Source: Ruminococcus flavefaciens 007c
Lineage (GTDB): Bacteria; Bacillota; Clostridia; Oscillospirales; Ruminococcaceae
Assembly: GCF_000571935.1 (NCBI RefSeq)
Contig: NZ_ATAX01000026.1
Coordinates: 1 to 64,000, forward strand
DNA: 64,000 nt
Direction of reading: 5' to 3'
In this document: positions 15,709 through 23,365 of the stretch, in pieces
How the letters are laid out: the number at the start of each line of letters is the position of its first letter
Position numbering within the stretch: position 1 is the first letter of the stretch
Notes under the pieces: generated by a model
Told to the model about the DNA's origin: nothing
Seen by the model: only the letters and a program-made list of their open reading frames with translations
The model's database searches: none
Position numbers and translations under genes: made by a program

Positions 15709-16158
15709 GTGAAGACTATAAAAACGGTTGAGATCTTTACGGACGGCGCCTGCAGCGGCAATCCCGGGCCCGGAGGCTACGGAGTGGTGCTGCGCTATAA
15801 CGGCGTGGAAAAGGAGCTTTCCGGAGGCGACTGCGCCACCACCAACAACAGAATGGAGCTCCTCGGCGTTATTACCGGGCTTTCTGCCCTGAAGGAGCCA
15901 TGCAGGGTCATACTGACCACCGACAGCAAATATGTGGTGGACAGCGTGACAAAAGGCTGGGTCTACGGCTGGAAGACCAAAGGCTGGATAAAGTCCGACA
16001 AAAAGCCCGCACTCAATGTTGATCTCTGGGAGCAGCTGCTGCCCCTGCTGGAAAAGCATGAGGTGAGCTTCAACTGGGTAAAGGGACACGCAGGTCACCC
16101 TGAAAACGAGCGCTGCGACCGCCTTGCAGTGGAGCAGCGGGATCTACATTCAAAATAG
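15709..16158 (+). CDS. rnhA: Ribonuclease HI
   Basis: 149 residues from the GTG at 15709. RNase HI features: [19 protein letters not shown] with the first catalytic Asp, [10 protein letters not shown] with the Glu, TTDSKYV with the next Asp, and [14 protein letters not shown] near the end. It degrades RNA in RNA-DNA hybrids. The start is uncertain. The only Shine-Dalgarno (CGGAGG, 15704-15709) overlaps the GTG but stands correctly spaced from the ATA at 15718, which would give the usual N-terminus [10 protein letters not shown]. First gene of an operon with the cysteine desulfurase, 12 bases upstream of it. Confidence 0.9.
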   Translation: MKTIKTVEIFTDGACSGNPGPGGYGVVLRYNGVEKELSGGDCATTNNRMELLGVITGLSALKEPCRVILTTDSKYVVDSVTKGWVYGWKTKGWIKSDKKPALNVDLWEQLLPLLEKHEVSFNWVKGHAGHPENERCDRLAVEQRDLHSK

Positions 16159-16170
16159 GAGGCCATACCA

Positions 16171-17361
16171 TTGGAAAAAAGATTCATATACGCGGATAAT
16201 GCGGCAACTACTGCGGTATCGGAGGAGGTACTCAGTGCCATGCTGCCATACTTCCGCACAGCATACGGAAACGCTTCCAGTATATATAAGCTCGGACGCG
16301 ACGCCCAGAGAGATGTTGAGCTGGCTCGTGAAAAGGTCGCAAAGGCTCTCGGCGCAGAGCCCAGAGAGATATACTTTACAAGCTGCGGCTCCGAGTCCGA
16401 TAACTGGGCTATAAAGGGCACCGCGGAGCTCATGGCGAAAAAGGGAAAAAAGCATATAGTTACTTCCGTTTTTGAGCACCATGCTGTCCTTCATACCTGC
16501 GAATACCTTGAAAAGCACGGCTATGAGGTGACATACGTTCCCGTAAACGACAAGGGACTCATAGATCCCGAGGACGTCAGAAAGGCTGTCCGAGAGGATA
16601 CGGCTCTTGTTACCATAATGTATGCAAATAACGAGATAGGCACTATACAGCCTATCGAAGAGATCGCAGCTGTATGCAGGGAAAAGGGAGTCCTCTTCCA
16701 TACCGACGCTGTGCAGGCTGTGGGACACGTTGATATAGACGTTCATAAGCAGGGCATAGATATGCTGTCTCTTTCGGGACATAAGATACACGCTCAGAAG
16801 GGGATAGGTGCCATATATATCCGTAAGGGAATAGTTCTTCCCAATCTTGTCCACGGCGGCGGACAGGAGCGCGGAAAACGCGCAGGTACAGAAAATGTCC
16901 CCGCAATAGTGGGACTCGGTGTGGCTATCGAAGCTGCTGTACGCAATACAGCGGAAAAGGCTGCAATTATCATTCCGAGAAGAAATCGTATCATAGACGA
17001 GCTGCTGAAGATACCCTATACCCGTCTTAACGGCGACAGGGAAAAGCGCCTTCCCGGAAATATAAACATCTCCTTTGAGGGAATAGAGGGAGAATCTCTC
17101 CTGCTCATGCTTGACCTCAACGGTATATGCGCTTCATCTGGATCGGCCTGCACATCGGGCTCGCTGGATCCTTCACACGTTCTTCTTTCTATCGGACTCA
17201 AGCACGCTGTGGCTCACGGCTCGCTGAGACTTTCCATCGAGGAGGACGTCTCTGATGAAGATGTTGAATATATAATCGAAACGATTTCTAAGGTAGTGCA
17301 AAGACTTCGTTCTATGTCTCCTGTATGGGAGCGCATGATGAAAGGCGAAAAATACGACTAA
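16171..17361 (+). CDS. nifS: Cysteine desulfurase (NifS/IscS family)
   Basis: 396 residues, PLP-dependent class V aminotransferase fold. The PLP lysine is Lys205 in [11 protein letters not shown]; the catalytic Cys327 is in [17 protein letters not shown] begins the protein and [10 protein letters not shown] is conserved. It takes sulfur from L-cysteine for Fe-S clusters or tRNA thiolation. It starts at TTG 16171 with AGGAGG (16157-16162) at good spacing. It lies in one operon with a solitary EF-Tu domain II protein and a NifU/IscU-like scaffold, so Fe-S assembly is the likely job. Confidence 0.93.
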   Translation: MEKRFIYADNAATTAVSEEVLSAMLPYFRTAYGNASSIYKLGRDAQRDVELAREKVAKALGAEPREIYFTSCGSESDNWAIKGTAELMAKKGKKHIVTSVFEHHAVLHTCEYLEKHGYEVTYVPVNDKGLIDPEDVRKAVREDTALVTIMYANNEIGTIQPIEEIAAVCREKGVLFHTDAVQAVGHVDIDVHKQGIDMLSLSGHKIHAQKGIGAIYIRKGIVLPNLVHGGGQERGKRAGTENVPAIVGLGVAIEAAVRNTAEKAAIIIPRRNRIIDELLKIPYTRLNGDREKRLPGNINISFEGIEGESLLLMLDLNGICASSGSACTSGSLDPSHVLLSIGLKHAVAHGSLRLSIEEDVSDEDVEYIIETISKVVQRLRSMSPVWERMMKGEKYD

Positions 17362-17382
17362 AAACAACAGGGATGTGAGAAT

Positions 17383-17790
17383 ATGGGATTTCTGGACAGT
17401 TTAAAAGGCAAGCTTCTTAACAAGGAATCACGCGGTCAGGATATGCTTACTGACGACGAAAAAGAGCTCCGCGAATATGAGGAGTACTATCGTCCGCAGT
17501 CCGGAGTCGCAGACGGGACATATGCTGAATTTGTCGTAAGCGATGTGTTCACCATATCAGGAAGAGGCACTGTTGTGGTCGGTACAGTGACCGGCGGTGT
17601 TTTCAATGTTGGAGACAGGGTTATCATTGACAGGGGACACAGCGGCACTGTTGAAACAGAGATAGTGGGGATTGAACAATTCCTCAAGGTTTGTAATTCG
17701 GTATCCGAAGGAGCAAATGCAGGTTTTATGCTCAAGGACGTTGAAAGAAAACAGATCAGCAGGAACGATATTATCAAAAAGCAGGTCTGA
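17383..17790 (+). CDS. Solitary EF-Tu domain II-like protein
   Basis: 135 residues. After a charged N-terminus (1-45) comes a stretch closely resembling beta-barrel domain II of elongation factor Tu: VFTISGRGTVVVGTV, then VGDRVII, IVGIEQFLK, and EGANAGFMLKDVERKQISRNDI. There is no G domain and no domain III. In EF-Tu this domain contacts aminoacyl-tRNA and the ribosome; what it does alone is unknown. It sits between cysteine desulfurase and NifU-like genes (21 bases after the first, 31 before the second), so it may be tied to sulfur or Fe-S metabolism. Not a remnant: the frame is intact. Confidence 0.75.
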   Translation: MGFLDSLKGKLLNKESRGQDMLTDDEKELREYEEYYRPQSGVADGTYAEFVVSDVFTISGRGTVVVGTVTGGVFNVGDRVIIDRGHSGTVETEIVGIEQFLKVCNSVSEGANAGFMLKDVERKQISRNDIIKKQV

Positions 17791-17821
17791 ATGGCGAATA
17801 TTTTACCAAAGGAGTAAGGTT

Positions 17822-18238
17822 ATGTTATACAGCGAAAAGGTTATGGATCATTTCTCAAATCCGAGAAATGTGGGTGAGATTGAGGACGCTGACGGCGTAG
17901 GAGAGATTGGCAACGCAAAGTGCGGCGATATAATGAAGATGTATCTGAAAATAGATGACGGTATCATTACCGACGTTAAGTTCAAGACATTCGGCTGCGG
18001 TGCAGCTGTGGCAACTTCATCTATGGCTACCGAGCTTATCAAGGGCAAGTCCATCGAGGACGCGCTCAAGCTGACAAATCAGGCCGTGGTAGAGGCTCTC
18101 GACGGTCTTCCCGCAGTAAAGGTGCATTGTTCCGTACTGGCGGAGCAGGCTGTAAGGTCGGCTCTTTCCGATTATTACACCAGACAGGGCATTGATCCTC
18201 TCCCCATCGTGGGTGAGATAAAGGAACCCGAGGAATAA
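17822..18238 (+). CDS. nifU: Fe-S cluster scaffold, NifU N-terminal/IscU-like
   Basis: 138 residues. The three scaffold cysteines are visible: Cys34 (NAKCGD), Cys59 (FGCGAAVATSS) and Cys103 (VHCSVLAEQA), with Asp36 next to the first. It builds Fe-S clusters with sulfur from the cysteine desulfurase two genes upstream. The start at 17822 is preferred to a longer in-frame ORF because MLYSEKVMDHFSNPRN is the family N-terminus and AAAGGAG precedes it. Last gene of the operon, followed by a terminator. Confidence 0.93.
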   Translation: MLYSEKVMDHFSNPRNVGEIEDADGVGEIGNAKCGDIMKMYLKIDDGIITDVKFKTFGCGAAVATSSMATELIKGKSIEDALKLTNQAVVEALDGLPAVKVHCSVLAEQAVRSALSDYYTRQGIDPLPIVGEIKEPEE

Positions 18239-18242
18239 AGAT

Positions 18243-18282
18243 AAAAGCCTGAAAGCAGTAAAAATGCTTTCAGGCTTTTTTT
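18243..18282. terminator. Bidirectional terminator after nifU
   Basis: AAAAGCCTGAAAGCA pairs with TGCTTTCAGGCTTTT and carries T-runs on both strands. It serves the nifU operon and the convergent LRR gene. Confidence 0.9.
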
Positions 18283-18305
18283 ATCGTTATGATACCGGAG
18301 ACGGA

Positions 18306-19856
18306 TCATTCTTCTTCTTCGTCATCTTCCTCATCGTGTTCGGACTCTTCATCGTCCTCTTCTTCCTCATCGGATTCCTCATCATCCTCATCCTCATCAT
18401 CTTCGTCGTCGGAGTCGTCTTCATCATCGTCCTCGGAGTCCATTATTTTGCGGTAATTCTTCTCCTCTTCAGCTTCCTTTGCAAGCTTCTTTGCGGACTT
18501 TTCTGCTTTTCTCGCACCTGCTGAAGCTGTCTTTCTGCTGCGCTTCATGAGAGTGAGAGCAAATACGATAACTGCAAGCAGTATGCCTGCCATTATGACG
18601 ATAAATGCGGTCTTTTTGATGTTCTTGTCGGTTACTGTATAGGCTATACCCTTTCCCTTGGCGTATTTTTCGCCTTCCGAGCCCGAGAATACGCTGAGAG
18701 ACAGGCCCTGGAGGGGAGTTCTCTGTGAATTCTCAACTGTAACGCCGAAGGCGTCCGTGCCTATGGAGGTCACGCTCTTGGGGATATTTACCTGCTTGAG
18801 CTCATTGCAGACCAGAAAGGCGTCGGGGCCAATGGTCTTTACTCCCTCAGGGATAATTGCCTTGTTGAGCTTCATGCAGTATGCAAATGCCTTTTCGTCT
18901 ATGGTCTTTACTGTTGTAGGGATGTCTATGGTCTCGAGAGCCATATCGAACATGAAGGCTCCGAAGCCTATACTGTTAAGTCCTTCGGAAAGATCTGCCT
19001 TTTTGAGACCCGAGCAGTAGCTGAAGGCCTCGTCATTGATGACAGTGACCGAAGAAGGGAAATGCACAGAGGTTATCTGCGGACACATCGAGAAGGCTCC
19101 CGAGCGTACAGCCGTAACGCCGCCGGGGATAGTGATCTCTCCCGAGATCTCTGTGGAAGCACGGTGTATTTCTGTCTTGTCCTTGTTCATGAGCATCATA
19201 TCCTCATAAACGAAGGCGCTGTTTGCCGAAGCGTCTATATCTTTCAGCGATGTCCAGCTTCCGAGGGCATTGTCGCCGATCTTTGTAAGAGAAGCGGGGA
19301 GCCTGAATGAGCTTATCTTATCGCACTGATAGAAGGCGTAGTCACCTAAAGAGGTTATGCTGTCGGGAAGATCTGCCGACTGGAGAGAGCTGCACAGAGC
19401 AAAGGCATAGGGAGCGATCTCGGTGAGATTGTCCGAAAACTTTACTTCCGTGAGGTTGTCGCACATGAAGAAGGCATGATCTCCCATACTGCTGAGTCTT
19501 TTCGGCAGGGTGACTGTTCTGAGAGAGGTACAGCCGTAAAAGGCATTGGCACCTATGGTCGTGATCGAGTCGGGAATGACCAGATCCGAGATGGCAGTGC
19601 TGTTGGCAAAAGCACCCTCGCCGATAGCCGTTATAGCTGTACCGTTGCGGACAGAAGGGATACCATCGATTATGGTCGCGCTGCATCTTGTGATGGTATA
19701 TGTCTTATCGTCGTTGAGTTCGTAATAGAACGAGCCGTCAGTGAGAACGTCGTTGGGACCTTTGAGGTCGTCGGCGGCTGCGCTGAAGGGGATACAGCAT
19801 ATGGCGGTAATTCCCGAAGCAAGCAGAGCAGCAATCTTTCTGAGATCAATCTTCAT
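18306..19856 (-). CDS. LRR_5 surface protein with membrane anchor and acidic tail (downstream copy)
   Basis: 516 residues: signal peptide (1 to about 29), about 13 BspA-type leucine-rich repeats (about 45-375, e.g. TAIGEGAFANSTAISDLVIPDS), one transmembrane helix (about residues 408-430), a basic stretch and a cytoplasmic tail made almost wholly of Asp, Glu and Ser. LRR_5 proteins bind host or substrate surfaces. ATG 19856 is chosen because MKIDLRKIAALLASG is a signal peptide; longer frames read through the neighbour's tail. It overlaps the upstream gene by 11 bases, and its Shine-Dalgarno lies in that gene's GAGGAGGAA codons, so the two are translationally coupled. Confidence 0.8.
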   Translation of the reverse strand: MKIDLRKIAALLASGITAICCIPFSAAADDLKGPNDVLTDGSFYYELNDDKTYTITRCSATIIDGIPSVRNGTAITAIGEGAFANSTAISDLVIPDSITTIGANAFYGCTSLRTVTLPKRLSSMGDHAFFMCDNLTEVKFSDNLTEIAPYAFALCSSLQSADLPDSITSLGDYAFYQCDKISSFRLPASLTKIGDNALGSWTSLKDIDASANSAFVYEDMMLMNKDKTEIHRASTEISGEITIPGGVTAVRSGAFSMCPQITSVHFPSSVTVINDEAFSYCSGLKKADLSEGLNSIGFGAFMFDMALETIDIPTTVKTIDEKAFAYCMKLNKAIIPEGVKTIGPDAFLVCNELKQVNIPKSVTSIGTDAFGVTVENSQRTPLQGLSLSVFSGSEGEKYAKGKGIAYTVTDKNIKKTAFIVIMAGILLAVIVFALTLMKRSRKTASAGARKAEKSAKKLAKEAEEEKNYRKIMDSEDDDEDDSDDEDDEDEDDEESDEEEEDDEESEHDEEDDEEEE

Positions 19857-22170
19857 CTGTTTCTTCTTCCTCCTCTTCGTCCTCAGCCTCTGTCTCATCG
19901 GCTTCCTCGTCCTCTTCTTCCTCATACTCGTCTTCTTCGTATTCTGCGTCCTCGTCGTCTTCGCTGTCATCGTCGGAAGAAGCGTTTCCTGCTGCCTCCT
20001 CGGCACGCTTTTTAAGACGCTCGGCAGCCCTTTCACGCCTTTCGGCAAGCTCCTTTTCGGCTTTTTTTGCCTTTACCTTCTTGCCGATGATCCTGCCTGC
20101 GATCACACCGATGAACAGGAGGAGCATAGCTGCGATAAAGCCTATGAGGTGTACATCGTAATTCTTGCCGAATATCTCCATAGTACCGCCCACCACGTTC
20201 ATACCCAGAGCGTCGGCGTACTTGTATGCGGTAGAGCCCTTTGGAGCATAGAGCCTGAAATCCTCCATGATGGTATCGGTCTTGCTTGCATCGTCGGAGT
20301 TGACTTTTTCCTGGTATATATAGCCGAATGCACAGGCGCCGATATCGTTGACGGATTTGTCGAGACGCAGTGATTTAAGGGCTTTGCAGTTATAGAAAGC
20401 CTTTGAGCCTATGGTCTTCAGGGCAGAAGATGTCTTTACTTTTTTGAGATTCTCGCAGTTCTCAAAGGCGAAGTCCATTATACTCTCGGCCGATGAAAGG
20501 TCTGCCTCCGTAAGCTCTGCTGCGCCGTAGAATGCGTACTGACCTATTTCCTTTACGTTCTTGGGAAGTGTGAAGCTGCTGCCCTTTCTGGCGGCAGGGT
20601 AGGCGATAAGAGTAGTTTTATCGCTGTTGTAGAGTATCCCGTCCTCTGAGCTGTATATTCCGCCGCTGCCGTTTATGGTTATCTCTTCAAGAGATTTGCA
20701 GTCGGCGAAGGGCTTGGAATCGTTCCATTCCTTTATGGTGGCTGCGGACTTGAAGGTCTTCAGAGCCTTGCACTTTTTGAGTATGTCCGTGCCTATGGTC
20801 TCTGTACCGAGGAACTCGATGCTTTCCAGAGACGAGCAGCTGTCAAAGGCGTTGTCGCCTATCTTCTTTACGCTTGCGGGGATAGTCAGACTGCGGAGAG
20901 CCGAACAGTTGTAGAAAGCCATCTCCCTGATCTCGGTAATGGTATCGGGGAGGGTTATCTCGCTTGCCTGACAGGCGCTGAAGCAGGCAGGATATATGGT
21001 GAGAATGGTATGTCCGTCCAGTTCAGAGGGAACTGTGACTGCATCATCTGAAGATTTGCACAGGGTGAGCACCGCACCTTCGGAGGTGATGGCGTATTCA
21101 AAATCTCCCGAGGAGATCTTCTCCAGCGAGAGGAGCTCCTTCTGTCCTTCAAATTCGGAAGGACTCATGAATACAAAGTTGTTTTTATAGTCGTAATCAG
21201 TATCCGAGTCTACTGCATAGAGCTGAGCAGCCGAGCCCTGTGAGCCAACTATGATGAAGCTGTCGTCGGCTACGATACCGTTGGGGCCTGAAGCATAGCC
21301 AAAGGCGCAGTAGCCTATGGATACGACGCTGTCGGGGATGATCGCGCTGGTAAGGCCTGTATCTACAAAGGCGTACTGTCCTATCTCCATGAGAGAATCG
21401 GGGAAGGTGACCTCTGTAAGGGCTTTACAGCTTGAAAAAGCTCCGCCGTTGATGCTTTCGAGAGTCTCCGGGAATATTATCTCTTCAAGGGAAGAACAGC
21501 CCGAAAATGCGTAGGGCTTTATTTCTTCAACGGAGGTTGAGCTGAGGTCGAGCTTTGTGAGCCCTGTAATATCTCCCATGCTGAACTGTCCAATGGTCTT
21601 CAGTGACTTTGGGAGGCTGAGCTCGCTGAAATCCGCGTTATAGAAGCAGGCTGTGCCCAGTGTCTCAACGCCCTCGGGAACAGTGAAGCTGTCTCCCTCC
21701 TTGCAGTTGGGATAGCATATGAGCCTGTCCTTCTTCTTTGTGTAGAGCACGCCGTCCTCGGAACAGAAGTCATTGCAGCCGTCAGCTACCTTTATTTCCT
21801 TCAGGCGCTGGCAGTACATGAAGGGATTCTCTTCTGATATGTAATTTATGGAAGCAGGCAGCTCTATTGATGTAAAGGGAAGGCTCAGCGGATCGTTTCC
21901 GAAGGCCATAGGACCCAGCTCGGTGACCTTTTTGCCGTCGATGGTATCGGGAATGACAAGCTTTTCGCCGATGGCTTTGCAATCCTCTATACATACAGTG
22001 TCGTCACGGGTGAGCCAATAGGAAAAGTCGCCGCTGACTGTAAGGTTATCATCGGCAACAGCTGTATCTTCCGGCTGATCGTCGGCATGGGAAGCCATAG
22101 GCGCAGCCGCAAAGGAAGCGCAGATAAGCAGACTTGCTGCAAATGCTGCTATTTTTTTACGGTCAAACAT
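19846..22170 (-). CDS. LRR_5 surface protein with membrane anchor and acidic tail (upstream copy)
   Basis: 774 residues: signal peptide (1-29), two blocks of BspA-type leucine-rich repeats (about 60-300 and 370-640), a transmembrane helix (about residues 675-697, HLIGFIAAMLLLFIGVIAG), a Lys/Arg-rich coiled stretch (KKVKAKKAEKELAERRERA) and an Asp/Glu-rich tail ending EEEEEETDED. The LRR part should be outside and the acidic tail inside the cell. Own promoter (22224-22252) and a CAGCTC/GAGCTG hairpin (22196-22210) in the leader. Same architecture as the overlapping downstream gene. No enzyme domain seen. Confidence 0.8.
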   Translation of the reverse strand: MFDRKKIAAFAASLLICASFAAAPMASHADDQPEDTAVADDNLTVSGDFSYWLTRDDTVCIEDCKAIGEKLVIPDTIDGKKVTELGPMAFGNDPLSLPFTSIELPASINYISEENPFMYCQRLKEIKVADGCNDFCSEDGVLYTKKKDRLICYPNCKEGDSFTVPEGVETLGTACFYNADFSELSLPKSLKTIGQFSMGDITGLTKLDLSSTSVEEIKPYAFSGCSSLEEIIFPETLESINGGAFSSCKALTEVTFPDSLMEIGQYAFVDTGLTSAIIPDSVVSIGYCAFGYASGPNGIVADDSFIIVGSQGSAAQLYAVDSDTDYDYKNNFVFMSPSEFEGQKELLSLEKISSGDFEYAITSEGAVLTLCKSSDDAVTVPSELDGHTILTIYPACFSACQASEITLPDTITEIREMAFYNCSALRSLTIPASVKKIGDNAFDSCSSLESIEFLGTETIGTDILKKCKALKTFKSAATIKEWNDSKPFADCKSLEEITINGSGGIYSSEDGILYNSDKTTLIAYPAARKGSSFTLPKNVKEIGQYAFYGAAELTEADLSSAESIMDFAFENCENLKKVKTSSALKTIGSKAFYNCKALKSLRLDKSVNDIGACAFGYIYQEKVNSDDASKTDTIMEDFRLYAPKGSTAYKYADALGMNVVGGTMEIFGKNYDVHLIGFIAAMLLLFIGVIAGRIIGKKVKAKKAEKELAERRERAAERLKKRAEEAAGNASSDDDSEDDEDAEYEEDEYEEEEDEEADETEAEDEEEEEETDED

Positions 22171-22223
22171 AAATATTACCCTCTCATTTTTTATGCAGCT
22201 CGGAGAGCTGTTAATTCTTATAC

Positions 22224-22252
22224 ATTATAGCATAACAGGCGTCATATTGCAA
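22224..22252 (-). promoter_or_regulatory. Promoter of the tandem LRR membrane-protein genes
   Basis: Minus strand TTGCAA (22252-22247), 17 bases, TATAAT (22229-22224). Confidence 0.7.
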
Positions 22253-22289
22253 CGCATTTCACGCAGTTTTCTTATTTCGCGGGGATTTT

Positions 22290-23327
22290 TCAGATTTCGT
22301 CCATATTTTCGGCAAAAGCTGTCTCTGCCAGTGCTTTGAGTGAAGCGGTGCTGAAAAAGGGCTCCTTTCCGAAGTCCTCAAGGAGCTCCGCCATGTTTTC
22401 CACGCTGTATTCGGTCTCCTTGGAGTAGTTCTTTGCGGTCTCCGCGCAGCTTTTCAGTGAGCTGCAGCCGTCCAGGCGGTACAGAGTGCCGATAACGATT
22501 ATACTGAGGGCTGCGAACTTGGTATAGCCCAGTATTCCGCCGTCGTAGACGCTTTTCAGCAGATAGCGGAAGAGAAAGTACAGCATGAGCCTCCGCAGAT
22601 ACGGTTCATAGTCCCTGCTCACGGGCTGAGCGGAGCCGAGAATGTCCATACGGCTTTTTATGTAGGGCTGCCAGTTTTCGTCGATGGGTTCAAGGCTGTA
22701 AAGACAGCCGAATATCTCACGGAGAGCATGGGAGCTGTCGGCTGTGCCTGCGGCCTCGGGGCAGGGAACATCTATGCTCTGCTGTATTTCCGCGGCAATA
22801 TCCAGACATCGGCACACAGCCTCCGAAAGGGGCATATCCTCACTGCAAAGTATACCGAACATCTCTTCGCGGGCGTTATATACAAGGCTGAAGAGCTCTT
22901 CATCATAGCTGCCTGCTGCTTCCTCAAAGGGTATCTCCTCCTCACAGAGAGCAAAAGGCCTTGACAGTATGAGCTCCGCCGCAGCCTCGCAGCACAGTCC
23001 TGTACCGCCTTCTTTTACGGTGCCGAACCACTCGTAGTACCGCGGATGGTCGGAGCATATGCGGCAGAGGTTTTCCTCGCCCAGCTCGGTGTAGATATCG
23101 CAAAGTCCTTCCATGTTGAGGAAGGGGCAGCGCTCTTCCTCAGTAAGCACAAATGAGCCGTTTTTTATGCTGCTGCGGAGTCTTTCACCGAATTCTCCGT
23201 CCACTCTGCTGTAATATTCCGCAGTTTCGGCGTCAATATCTATCTCCCAGCCCTTGCAGCAGCTGTCCTTGCATTCTCCTGCGATACATCTGAAATCGCG
23301 GCAGTATGTCGGTGTTCTGTATATCAT
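22290..23327 (-). CDS. FliB-like (flagellin lysine-N-methylase family) protein
   Basis: 345 residues. The N-terminus carries a cysteine cluster (YCRDFRCIAGECKDSCCKGW), with further Cys in RCPFL, LCDIY, LCRIC and GLCCEAA, as in the CxxCxxCC-type metal-binding FliB/YkgJ group. FliB methylates flagellin lysines in enterobacteria, but many family members occur in bacteria without flagella and their role is unknown; no flagellar gene is in this window. ATG 23327 (MIYRTPTYC) is chosen over 23345 because GGGAGG lies 4 bases upstream. Third gene of the cpsB-capD run. Confidence 0.7.
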   Translation of the reverse strand: MIYRTPTYCRDFRCIAGECKDSCCKGWEIDIDAETAEYYSRVDGEFGERLRSSIKNGSFVLTEEERCPFLNMEGLCDIYTELGEENLCRICSDHPRYYEWFGTVKEGGTGLCCEAAAELILSRPFALCEEEIPFEEAAGSYDEELFSLVYNAREEMFGILCSEDMPLSEAVCRCLDIAAEIQQSIDVPCPEAAGTADSSHALREIFGCLYSLEPIDENWQPYIKSRMDILGSAQPVSRDYEPYLRRLMLYFLFRYLLKSVYDGGILGYTKFAALSIIVIGTLYRLDGCSSLKSCAETAKNYSKETEYSVENMAELLEDFGKEPFFSTASLKALAETAFAENMDEI

Positions 23328-23345
23328 ATATCCTCCCAAAAGCAA

Positions 23346-23365
23346 AGGGACTGAAATCAGTCCCT
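23346..23365 (-). terminator. Hairpin across the CapD-like stop codon
   Basis: AGGGACTGATTTCAGTCCCT on the minus strand contains the TGA stop codon (23359-23357), then TTTGCTTTT. It may reduce read-through into the FliB-like gene. Confidence 0.5.

Noticed and set aside
18306-20048. A 580-residue version of the downstream LRR protein
   Set aside because: The first 64 residues are an out-of-frame reading of the neighbour's tail; the signal peptide begins at 19856.
19741-20373. Plus-strand ORF of 210 codons with hydrophobic runs
   Set aside because: Antisense shadow of the D/E-rich tail and LRR coding sequence; composition follows from GAG/GAC codons.
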